A stretch of 29,957 bases of DNA from Nibrella saemangeumensis (GTDB lineage: Bacteria > Bacteroidota > Bacteroidia > Cytophagales > Spirosomataceae): assembly GCF_039541915.1 (NCBI RefSeq), contig NZ_BAABHD010000064.1, positions 1-29,957 of the forward strand, written 5' to 3'. Below, piece by piece: positions 22,878 to 29,957 of the stretch. The translations under genes and the position numbers were made by a program. Position 1 is the stretch's first letter. Each line of letters begins with the position of its first letter. The notes under the pieces are model-generated. The model did no database searches and was not told where the DNA came from. It worked only from the letters and a program-made list of their open reading frames with translations.

Positions 22878-23070
22878 AACCGAAAGATAGTAAGATAAGC
22901 CGCCGAACCGGTCGAATCATTGAGGAAACGGTTGGGAGCGCTTAAACGGCTCGGTAAAATTATGCATTTCGGCTAACGAAACTCAGGTTCCGGCCTGATT
23001 ACCATCATATTTCAGCCGGGCGCGTACCGCTAATTTTGTGTCATCAAGAACAAACAAAATACACAGAATC
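22878..23070. other. Intergenic promoter region
   Basis: It separates divergent genes; no gene seen. The plus strand carries TAATTTTG at 23031-23038, a perfect -7 box (TAnnTTTG), 32 nt upstream of the ATG at 23071. A weak -33-like TTCAG lies 20 nt further up. Confidence 0.4.
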
Positions 23071-23415
23071 ATGGCAACGCTTTCGCACTCAACCTCAGTT
23101 TATACCTCTTCAGAAAAGGCCAGTGTTTCAACGCTGTTTAACGATTTTGCAAACAAGGCTGAATTTAACCGGATTGGCTGGGCGGCTACCGCCATCGCCG
23201 TTCAGGGGTGTGTCTTTTCGCCGGCTTTATTGTTGTCCATGGCGTATCAGGGCGGTGGTGACTGGCAGTTCCTGGTAGGTATCCTCAGTTTCCTGATGGT
23301 ACTGGTGCCGGTCCTGTCCGCTTTACACGTAAAACATATATTCCGGGCTTTCACGCTCAGCGCCATTGTCCACCTGGCAATCATTCTGTTCAACGTTTTT
23401 AATAGCCTGGCCTGA
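23071..23415 (+). CDS. Small membrane protein of unknown function
   Basis: A 114-aa protein; the ATG at 23071 (MATLSHSTSVY) is preferred over the GTG at 23038, which would overlap the promoter box. After a soluble N-terminus it has about three hydrophobic segments (IGWAATAIAVQGCVFSPALLLSM, FLVGILSFLMVLVPVLSALHV, AFTLSAIVHLAIILFNVF). I recognise no family. It lies 24 bp before the CPBP protease gene and is probably co-transcribed with it. Confidence 0.65.
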   Translation: MATLSHSTSVYTSSEKASVSTLFNDFANKAEFNRIGWAATAIAVQGCVFSPALLLSMAYQGGGDWQFLVGILSFLMVLVPVLSALHVKHIFRAFTLSAIVHLAIILFNVFNSLA

Positions 23416-23439
23416 CCGGGTGACCGTTGATCCACCCCT

Positions 23440-24363
23440 ATGCGCTTGCTTCAGGTGAAACTAACAAATACATCACAAACCTTATTCCGGCAGCTGGCCC
23501 GATTCTTCGGGCTGGCTTATGCCATTTCCTGGCTGCTGTGGTCGCCCTATTACCTGCCGCTGGGTATTCCGGCTGACCAGTTGCCTTATTTTCACCTGCT
23601 GGGCTGTATGGGCCCCATGCTGGCAGCGCTGGTGCTGCTGTACCGGGAGAACGGTCTGGCAGGCATCCGGCAGTTAGGAGGGCGGTATCGGTTCGGCTGG
23701 CAGTCGGTGCGCTGGCTGGCAATTGGCTTTGGGGCTCCCATTGCGCTGTTGCTGGTGATTATCGGCATGACGGCACCCCCGGTGCAGCAGTTATTCAACT
23801 GGCAGGGCCTGTTTGCCGGTCAGGAGTTTGGTTTTCTGTCGCCCCTGTCCTACATCGCAGTAAACATTTTCTTCTTTGGATTTGGGGAAGAAGTCGGCTG
23901 GCGGGGCTTTGCCTTACCCCGGCTCCAGACCAGGTATTCAGCTTTTACCGCCAATCTGATCCTGACCGGATGCTGGGCCATCTGGCACTGGCCGCTGTTT
24001 TTTAATCCGCTGGGTGGGTACATGCACATGGGCGCTGGCGAGGTCATCGGCTGGCTGTTCAGTCTGGTCACCGGCGGAATGCTGTTTACCTGGCTGTTCA
24101 ACTCGTCGCGGGGCAGTGTAGTGGCCTGTGCCCTGTTCCACAGCATGATGGATGTGGTCTTTATGGCCGATCTCAACATTCCGCAGCTCAGCACCTACAC
24201 CGGGGCGCTGATTACGCTCTGGGGTCTCTATATCTGGCTCGTTTACCGCCCCGCTACCTTATCGCCTTCGCCAAAGGTAACGGTCGACGTTCCAGAGTCG
24301 GCCGGTACGGCCGCTGAACATGCCGTTTATTCAATCAACGCACTAAGCGGTAGTCGGCTGTAA
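23440..24363 (+). CDS. CPBP-family intramembrane glutamic protease
   Basis: A 307-aa polytopic membrane protein of the CPBP/Abi family (Rce1-like). The catalytic motif EExxxR is present: GFGEEVGWRGFALP with Glu150, Glu151 and Arg155. The second motif IWHWP has His183, and the third ALFHSMMDV has His234. About seven or eight hydrophobic segments surround them. Such enzymes cleave peptides within the membrane; in bacteria some are linked to bacteriocin immunity or protein modification. No peptide substrate gene is seen nearby, apart from the small membrane protein just upstream. It converges with the RES toxin gene. Confidence 0.9.
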   Translation: MRLLQVKLTNTSQTLFRQLARFFGLAYAISWLLWSPYYLPLGIPADQLPYFHLLGCMGPMLAALVLLYRENGLAGIRQLGGRYRFGWQSVRWLAIGFGAPIALLLVIIGMTAPPVQQLFNWQGLFAGQEFGFLSPLSYIAVNIFFFGFGEEVGWRGFALPRLQTRYSAFTANLILTGCWAIWHWPLFFNPLGGYMHMGAGEVIGWLFSLVTGGMLFTWLFNSSRGSVVACALFHSMMDVVFMADLNIPQLSTYTGALITLWGLYIWLVYRPATLSPSPKVTVDVPESAGTAAEHAVYSINALSGSRL

Positions 24364-24375
24364 AACCAGATAACC

Positions 24376-24834
24376 TCATTTTGCGACCAGGCGGGAGTCT
24401 ATCCGAAAAGGAGCATTTTCCATAATCGTTACCTCTTCCTGAATACCGGGATATTGCGTATGCAGCAGATAATTGCGGGAGCGACTTACTATGGACGAGG
24501 GGACAGATACCGTCAGTACATCCGGTTGAAGTAGCCAATCCTTTAAATGATACTGCAATGTTTCGTAATGCGATTCAGCCTCCCAATCGGCTGGTAAATC
24601 GGTTATCGATACTGTCCGGTAGGTATCCGGTATGTCCAGCACCAGTAAATGGAAGTCAGGAATATAAGCTGGATTCAGGTGAGCCACGATCTCCAGGAGC
24701 GCCAGTTCAGGGGTGGCCGATGTATACAGGATTGGATAGCCTTTGGGATTCCACCGCCCACCCGCCCGCCGGGCTCCCTCGGCCGATAAAGGTTCGGTAA
24801 TGTAAGCGCTTTTGTAGAGTCGATAAACCAGCAT
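24376..24834 (-). CDS. RES-domain toxin
   Basis: A 152-aa RES-family toxin, second gene of a RES/Xre toxin-antitoxin operon. The family deprives the cell of NAD+ (hydrolysis or phosphorolysis). The conserved set is visible: Arg in GARRAGGRWNPKG, Glu in ELALLEIVAH, and Ser in VPSSIVSRSRNYLL, the residues that give the family its name, plus the helix WLLQPDVLTV. Length is normal and the frame is intact. It is 5 bp downstream of the antitoxin. Confidence 0.92.
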   Translation of the reverse strand: MLVYRLYKSAYITEPLSAEGARRAGGRWNPKGYPILYTSATPELALLEIVAHLNPAYIPDFHLLVLDIPDTYRTVSITDLPADWEAESHYETLQYHLKDWLLQPDVLTVSVPSSIVSRSRNYLLHTQYPGIQEEVTIMENAPFRIDSRLVAK

Positions 24835-24839
24835 CAGAC

Positions 24840-25274
24840 TTACGCGTATACACCGTATTCAATTCGGGTTAACACATCATCAACCAGACCGAAACCGCTA
24901 ATGGTGGTCAGGAGTTGAAGCGGTGCCTGTCCTTTAAGTTCCCGTAGCGGATACCGCAGCCAGTCGGCCAGGGCGTCGGCCCGGTTATCGAAAACGAGCA
25001 GGCCATGCGCGGCCAGGTTTTCCAATAACAGCAACCGCTCGGATGCCTGGGCATCAAGCCGCCCCTCATTCCGGAAGCGATGGAGCGTTCGTTCGGCCAT
25101 TTGCAGAATAGCCGCCAGTTCTTTAAACGATACATTCAGCAAGTAAGCCAACTGATCTGCCTGGCTGGTAGAAACGCCCTCGCGAGCCCGCTCGATGATG
25201 GTAAAACCGGATGCCCGCCGGGGCTGGTAAACCGGTGCCGGGTTGCGGGAGGATTGTCGTGTTCCTGTAGCCAT
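24840..25274 (-). CDS. Xre/MbcA/ParS-type antitoxin (DUF2384)
   Basis: A 144-aa antitoxin for the RES toxin. The N-terminal half has a helix-turn-helix of the Xre-like type (LAYLLNVSFKELAAILQMAERTLHRFRNEGRL). The C-terminal half has the DUF2384 toxin-binding domain (SERLLLLENLAAHGLLVFDNRADALADWLRYPLRELKGQAPLQLL, then TISGFGLVDDVLTRIEYGVYA). It should neutralise the toxin by complex formation and repress its own operon; the operator would lie in the 75-bp stretch in front of it. It is transcribed before the toxin, as usual for this family. Confidence 0.92.
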   Translation of the reverse strand: MATGTRQSSRNPAPVYQPRRASGFTIIERAREGVSTSQADQLAYLLNVSFKELAAILQMAERTLHRFRNEGRLDAQASERLLLLENLAAHGLLVFDNRADALADWLRYPLRELKGQAPLQLLTTISGFGLVDDVLTRIEYGVYA

Positions 25275-25349
25275 TGGCGCGTTGCGTTTGCGTAAAGATA
25301 ACTGCTTTTTTACAGTAATACTATTGCAAACTGGCAGTTTTTGGGGCTT

Positions 25350-27992
25350 TCACAGCCGCCCCACCAGGTCCTTCACCTCCGCAATCGTGTGGGTATCGTC
25401 CAGGCGTTTAGTCTCAAAGACCATAAAGTACTTGTAGTTTTTGCCGGCCCGTTCGGCCCAGGTGCGACCCAGTCGGTTCTTGGCTGCGCTGTCGGAGTTG
25501 TCGCGGTCGTCGCCTTTGGTTTCCAGGACGATGATCGTGCCTTTTTGCGTATACAGCACAAAATCAGGGTAATGATTGGATTTAAAGCCGTTGATGGCGA
25601 AGCCCTTGCTCCGCTCCAGGTTTCGGTGCCAGAATACCACATTGGGCAGCGCAGCTAATTCGGATATGACCCGCTCCTCGAAGCCGTTCATGCTGCCTTC
25701 CCGCTCGTACAAAGACTTACCCAGCGATTTTCCCAGCGTGCCGGGCACAATCGCTTTCCTGAACGTAAACCCTGCCTCAACGGTAATACGGCCAACAATC
25801 AACTCCTTTTTAAACTGCTCTTCGGCGTACTGATCGGCCAGCGCGCGGATTTTCTTCTTGATCTTGTCGCGGTAGGTGTATTCCCGCGCCAGCAGGTCTT
25901 TGACCCGTTCGGTATCAAAACTGCTCAGAATGCGCTCCAGATAGAGTCTGATCTGCGCGTCGGGAATCGGGTACATATCGCCGATTTGTTGCATCAGCCG
26001 GTGGGCGAGGTCTTTTACCTGCCCCGCTTTGGGTTTGCTCAGGATGTAATCGACAAAGACCTCTTTCACCTGTATATTGTCAATTTGCAGAAATACCGGT
26101 CGGTACTGGTTGCCCTGCGTGTGTTCGAGGTCGATCTTGTACAGCTCGCTGTCGACGGTATCCCAGTCAATTTTGATGTCCTCCTCGGCCAGCTTGAAGC
26201 CTTTCAGCAGGACTTCCTGATTCAGCACTACGCGCTCCCCCTCGCCAAACAGGCCGATAGCAGGTACCGACAGGTAAAACTGCGGCAGGCTCAGCATCTG
26301 GGCTAGGGCCGCATAGTCTTCTTTGATCGCGAATGTTTTCACTTTGTCGCCAAGTTCGGGTAACAGGAGCAACGGGTCGCTGGTCTCCTGCTGTCTGATC
26401 TGTTGGTCAAATGCCTGATTTTTCGCCACCGCCAGTTGCGTGATACTGGCCAATGCGGGTGAGAGTGACGGGATCCCCGCTTCCTCCAGCGGGGCCGTAG
26501 GGTCAAAGTGAATCCTGTCCGGTTCAATGTCGTCGCTGACCGGCTCCGTCGCTTCCGGAGACAGATCTTGTTGCATCACCTGTGGGACTGGTTTATACGG
26601 GCTGTCGGTTTGCTGCGCTTCGCCTACCCGATAATCGTTGCGGCTGAAACCGGCCGACTCCAGCCCCCGGATGATGCTTTGCAGCGTTTCGTTGAATTTG
26701 GCCGATGCCGTCAGCACGTAGGACACATTTAGCAGGTCGTTGGTGTGCCGCATGACGTACGGTTGCCGCAGCACCCGCCCTAAAATCTGCTCAATGTCTA
26801 CCGCCGACGACCGGTCGGCCAGCGACGCCAGGATGTAGGCAAACGGGCAATCCCAGCCTTCTTTCAGGGCGTTGACCGTGATGATGTAGCGCACCGGGCA
26901 TTTGGGACTCATCAGGTCTACCCCGGCCAGTTCGTTAATGGTGGCCGTTTTGATCTTAATCTGCTCCGCCGGTATGTTCAGCTTAAGTAACTGCGCTTTC
27001 AGTTTCTCGAAGGTCGTGTTATCGTCGCCGGTTTTCGGCTGGGCTTGAAACAGCACAATGGGCCGGATATAGCGGCCACCTGCTTTGTGCTCAGCTTTGG
27101 CCAGGTGCTCCAACTGCCGTTGCAGGTTTAGGGCGCTCTCGACCACCTGCGTTTTATCGTGATGGTTGTAGGCAATCACGGGCAGTTTTACCATGTGCTC
27201 TTTCTTCAGCGCAATGGCCGGCACAAAGCTTACGATGTTGGCGTTCTTTTTGGGCGTGGCAGTCAGGTCCAGCACAAAAGACGGGTTGAGGTTGCGCAGC
27301 ATCTCCACGCTCAACTCGCTTTCGGCATTGTGGCTTTCGTCGACCACCACCACGGGTGTCAGGCTACGGATGACGTTAATCAGGGCGGTCTGATCGGTGT
27401 CGGCCAGCAGGTGCTGGTCAGACTCGTACTGGCCGGCGAAGGTAGCCAGGGCTCCGTTTTCCTCGAAGATTTTCCGGTCTTCTTTGCGGGTGGCCCGCAG
27501 ACTGCCGAAACTCAGCACGAAGATGCTCAGTTGCTGCTGCACCACCGCCGGACTGAAATTGGCTCCCTGCAACAGATCTTTCTTCTGATACACCGCGACC
27601 CGGTGGTTAAACAGGTTGTTGAGTTTCTGCCGGTAGGGGTGAGCCGGACTGGAGAGGTTGCGCACCGTCTGATCGAGGAGGTTGCTCCAGGGTACCAGCC
27701 AGACTACGGCTTTGGGCCGGTCGGTTGCGTAGGCGTCGAACAGGGTGCGCAGGGCGTTGACGGCAATAAACGTTTTGCCGCCCGCCGTGGGCACTTTCAC
27801 GCAGACGTGTGGCGTACCGGGAATGTTGTTCTGGTAAGGTCGCATACCTGTACCGGTCAACGGATCGTAGTCGCCGACCTGATCGCGCCAGTAGTGGTTA
27901 TAGGCCACATCGTAGCGGTGCGTCTCCTGTATATAGGCCAGATAGCGATCGAGGTCGCGGATAACGCCGGCCTGGTAGGGTTTCAGTTCCAC
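25350..27992 (-). CDS. res: Type III restriction enzyme Res subunit
   Basis: An 880-aa SF2 helicase-nuclease, the restriction subunit of a type III system. Walker A PTAGGKT is at 68-74 and Walker B DESH at 218-221. Later helicase motifs include LDLTATPKK and VNALKEGWDCP with QILGRVLRQP. The C-terminal endonuclease shows DFVLYTQKGTIIVLETKG, with Asp810, Glu824 and Lys826. The frame is intact. It starts 1 bp after the Mod stop, so the pair is an operon. Type III Res cleaves only in complex with Mod; because Mod is broken here, this subunit is expected to be inactive. Confidence 0.93.
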   Translation of the reverse strand: MELKPYQAGVIRDLDRYLAYIQETHRYDVAYNHYWRDQVGDYDPLTGTGMRPYQNNIPGTPHVCVKVPTAGGKTFIAVNALRTLFDAYATDRPKAVVWLVPWSNLLDQTVRNLSSPAHPYRQKLNNLFNHRVAVYQKKDLLQGANFSPAVVQQQLSIFVLSFGSLRATRKEDRKIFEENGALATFAGQYESDQHLLADTDQTALINVIRSLTPVVVVDESHNAESELSVEMLRNLNPSFVLDLTATPKKNANIVSFVPAIALKKEHMVKLPVIAYNHHDKTQVVESALNLQRQLEHLAKAEHKAGGRYIRPIVLFQAQPKTGDDNTTFEKLKAQLLKLNIPAEQIKIKTATINELAGVDLMSPKCPVRYIITVNALKEGWDCPFAYILASLADRSSAVDIEQILGRVLRQPYVMRHTNDLLNVSYVLTASAKFNETLQSIIRGLESAGFSRNDYRVGEAQQTDSPYKPVPQVMQQDLSPEATEPVSDDIEPDRIHFDPTAPLEEAGIPSLSPALASITQLAVAKNQAFDQQIRQQETSDPLLLLPELGDKVKTFAIKEDYAALAQMLSLPQFYLSVPAIGLFGEGERVVLNQEVLLKGFKLAEEDIKIDWDTVDSELYKIDLEHTQGNQYRPVFLQIDNIQVKEVFVDYILSKPKAGQVKDLAHRLMQQIGDMYPIPDAQIRLYLERILSSFDTERVKDLLAREYTYRDKIKKKIRALADQYAEEQFKKELIVGRITVEAGFTFRKAIVPGTLGKSLGKSLYEREGSMNGFEERVISELAALPNVVFWHRNLERSKGFAINGFKSNHYPDFVLYTQKGTIIVLETKGDDRDNSDSAAKNRLGRTWAERAGKNYKYFMVFETKRLDDTHTIAEVKDLVGRL

Positions 27993-27993
27993 T

Positions 27994-28881
27994 TTACAGT
28001 CTTGAAATATCGCGTGGGATTTTCTTAAAGATGATCTGGCGTTGCTGGAGCCAGTCGCGGGGCAGCAGGCAGTTGTCGGCGTAGATCACATACTGCTCCG
28101 CCTTTGTCTGTATCGTCGCCAGAAACTCATAATCCAGGGTAGTGTGTTCGGCCGGCTCGTAATAAAAGTAGTAGGCCGTTCCCTCCTGCACCCCCAGCAA
28201 ATACGGATTATCAAGCCCACCGGTACCATTCACATTCGTACCCCCTTCTCCTTTTTTAGGAGAAGGGGGCGGGGGCGGTACGACGTTTCGGTGAGGTGCC
28301 CTCGTTTTCGAATACCACACATACTCCCGAATCCGCTCTACCGGTAATTCCTCGTTTAGCAGGCCTTCTTCCGTAAACAGCGCCGGCCCGAGTTCGTAGT
28401 ACGTAAACCCGCCCCCGGTGCCTTCTTTACCACCGTGGCCGTCGATGACCCGCCGGACTCGCTCAGCCGTAATGGTTTCGGCATAATCTTCCATTTCCAC
28501 CAGAATGAATTGCCGCTTACCGCCATCCAGTTTGTTCAGATTTAACACTGCATGGGCCGTGGTGCCTGAGCCGGCGAAGGAGTCGAGGATAATGTCGTCT
28601 TCTGAAGTGACGTAACTAAAGATTTCCTCTAATAATGAATACGGCTTTGGATAATCAAATTGTCTTTTGCTCTCGGGAAATATTTCCTTAATGTTGTTAG
28701 TGCCAATCCGCCCGTCCAGTTCTATTAAACTGGATAACTTAGCCCGATAATCCTTTACGTATAGCTTTATCTCAATGATTTTACTTTCGTCTTCACCAAA
28801 GATTATTCGTTCAGCATTGAGCATTTCTTTCATTGTTTCGGGAGGAAACTGTCCTAACCCCCTAAAAATAGGAAGCGGATT
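27994..28881 (-). pseudogene. mod: C-terminal remnant of type III DNA methyltransferase Mod, cut by an IS3 element
   Basis: From the internal ATG at 28833 this is a 279-aa frame, but the Mod-like sequence continues in frame upstream through GQFPPETM (about residues -8 to +1) to a TAG at 28882-28884, which is the stop of the IS transposase. It holds the SAM-binding motif DSFAGSGTT (residues 84-92), the YPKP motif and the C-terminal domain. The catalytic DPPY motif, which precedes motif I in type III Mod enzymes, is absent. It should lie beyond the IS, outside the window. A low-complexity PPPPPSPKKGEGG insert at about 184-200 comes from a palindromic DNA repeat. Not expected to methylate DNA. 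Confidence 0.85.
28241..28269. repeat. Palindromic repeat inserted in the mod coding sequence
   Basis: CCCCCTTCTCCT and AGGAGAAGGGGG form perfect 12-bp arms around a 5-nt T loop. On the minus strand it encodes the Pro-rich PPPSPKKGEGG segment. Similar C/T-rich palindromes are dispersed in Bacteroidota genomes. The frame stays open through it. Confidence 0.65.
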
Positions 28882-29957
28882 CTACAAATGGGTGTTGTCT
28901 TTTGGGGTTATTTTCAATTGTTGGTGGCTGGGTAAAGTTCTTAGTTTTTGAAGGTATTGCTTACTGTCAAGGAATTGGTTCGGTGAACGATTGCCTAGAC
29001 CGCCATGCAGCCTTTCTTGATTGTAGAAATTCATGAATCGGCTAAAGGTGGCTTTGGCTTCCGCCAAGCTCTCGAACTCGTATTTGGCACATACAGCACT
29101 TTCCACAATCGAGTGAAATGATTCGATATAGCAGTTTTCCTGCGGAGTAGCTACATGGGTGAATTCATGGTCTATGGCCATTTCCTTGAGGTATTGCCGA
29201 AACAAGCCGGCTTCAAATTGGCTACCGTTATCAGTCCTTAGGCTCACCTTCTGAGGCAGTTGGTAGTGGTGCAGCACTTCTTTCATCAACTCGATGAGTT
29301 GGTGTTTGCTCAGGCTCCACTCCAGTCTATAGCCCAGGACTCCCCGGCTAAATACATCCAGAACCGTCACCAACAGGGCATTTCGGTGCTGACCATGGAT
29401 GTAAATATACTTGATGTCAGTCTGCATGCATTCAAAGGGTAGAACAGGTTGGGGTAGTAACTCCTGAGCAATACGCTTACCTGTTTTGTTTCTTCTAATG
29501 CGATGGCTTAGAAAACGGGCCTGCTTCATCAGTCGGTAGACTTTCTTTGGGTTGATCACCAGCCCTTCGCTGGCTCTAAGCCAGTGGGTTACCTTCTCAT
29601 AGCCATAATCGACGAACTCCTGCGCCAAAAGCCATTTGATGCGGTCCAATACATATTCATTGCTATACAGAATGCCTGCTTGACTCTGGGTGCTAGCACT
29701 GGCTTTTCGGCCTCTCTTACCACCAGCGGGAGCATAGTAATAGGAACTCTTGCTTAGGCCACATAAGGGCAGCACCTGATAGAGCGGGTAGCCCTGCTGA
29801 ATAAACTCGTTGGCGATCATGATCCGATGCCCTTTCTGGCAATGCTTTTTTTGGTAGTCCTGAAAAAGTAATGATATGAAGTGAAAAGCCCAGTCGGGCG
29901 GTAATTTTAAGTCGCCAAACTTGAATTACCTGTCATGTCTGTTCAACATCACTGCCC
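28873..29957 (-). mobile_element. IS3-family insertion sequence (partial, runs off the window)
   Basis: It consists of OrfB plus ~140 bp upstream. The right end lies near 28873-28884; exact terminal inverted repeats cannot be paired, because the left end is outside. An A7G run (29845-29852, minus strand) lies 25 bp before the OrfB ATG. It resembles the A-rich slippery sites of IS3 frameshifting, but no OrfA frame reads into it here. The position inside mod is clear. Confidence 0.75.
28882..29820 (-). CDS. IS3-family transposase OrfB
   Basis: A 312-aa DDE transposase subunit. An N-terminal HTH_21-type region (YPLYQVLPLCGLSKSSYYY) precedes the integrase core. The catalytic residues are Asp135 (QTDIKY), Asp197 (RTDNGSQF) and Glu233 (YIESFH), followed by NFYNQERLHGGLGNRSP. 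Together they define the IS3 family. The ATG overlaps a TGA in another frame. The window ends about 140 bp upstream; every minus-strand frame there closes by about 29936, so OrfA is not visible. The element disrupts the mod gene and its right end must lie close to the TAG. Confidence 0.92.
   Translation of the reverse strand: MIANEFIQQGYPLYQVLPLCGLSKSSYYYAPAGGKRGRKASASTQSQAGILYSNEYVLDRIKWLLAQEFVDYGYEKVTHWLRASEGLVINPKKVYRLMKQARFLSHRIRRNKTGKRIAQELLPQPVLPFECMQTDIKYIYIHGQHRNALLVTVLDVFSRGVLGYRLEWSLSKHQLIELMKEVLHHYQLPQKVSLRTDNGSQFEAGLFRQYLKEMAIDHEFTHVATPQENCYIESFHSIVESAVCAKYEFESLAEAKATFSRFMNFYNQERLHGGLGNRSPNQFLDSKQYLQKLRTLPSHQQLKITPKDNTHL

Noticed and set aside
24376..25274. RES/Xre pair as an integron cassette
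   Set aside because: It is far from the array, has no attC-like boxes on either side, and its composition matches the backbone.
27159..28028. 289-codon plus-strand ORF
   Set aside because: It is antisense to the Res helicase motifs; GC-rich genes here give long antisense frames.

Overview
The window looks like chromosome from a Bacteroidota bacterium, most likely order Cytophagales and perhaps Spirosoma-like. The evidence is a secreted GH13 enzyme with a type IX secretion (T9SS) sorting tail, DUF1080 and RES/Xre families typical of the group, Bacteroidota-type -7 boxes (TAnnTTTG), and GC-rich backbone genes. The genus is a guess.

Layout. 166-4423 (all minus strand): a T9SS-sorted GH13 amylase-like enzyme, an NTF2-like lipoprotein and a secreted or outer-membrane hypothetical protein. 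4532-10397: a cassette-like array of AT-rich minus-strand genes (membrane protein, DUF4180, TfoX N-terminal-like, DUF4238, lipoprotein, alpha/beta hydrolase). They are separated by GC-rich imperfect palindromes whose ends fit the integron attC boxes (RYYYAAC ... GTTRRRY). 10509-11937: a small NUMOD4-like ORF and a 391-aa tyrosine recombinase transcribed toward the array. 12106-13349 (minus): DUF1080 protein and Maf. 13426-16465 (plus): GNAT acetyltransferase, BamA/TamA-like outer-membrane protein and a MarR regulator. 16528-17843: HsdR-N-like PD-(D/E)XK protein and AMP nucleosidase. 17895-22877: TPR protein, Hsp20 and a large VWA protein. 23071-24363: small membrane protein and CPBP protease. 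24376-25274: RES/Xre toxin-antitoxin pair. 25350-29957: type III restriction system (Res plus the C-terminal part of Mod) cut by an IS3-family insertion that runs off the window.

The most interesting region is 4.5-11.9 kb. Five dispersed elements (62-88 bp between outer boxes) share the same architecture: 6-7 bp outer arms, a short unpaired spacer, 7-8 bp inner arms whose sequence differs between copies while pairing is largely kept, and a conserved inner sequence. A solitary GTTGGGT box with no attC partner marks the edge of the array nearest the recombinase, where an attI site would lie. Each cassette gene lies in the same orientation with its attC-like site 3' of it. This is integron logic, but the recombinase appears to lack the extra segment that marks classical IntI, has an unusual N-terminal domain, and faces the array instead of away from it. 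A second, ~55-bp periodic repeat occupies the leaders of four of the five cassettes. I read this as a candidate Bacteroidota integron or integron-like system; the role of the recombinase is inference.

The other end carries defence genes in decay: an intact RES/Xre pair beside a type III restriction operon whose methyltransferase has lost its N-terminal half to an IS3 element, which should silence the restriction enzyme as well.
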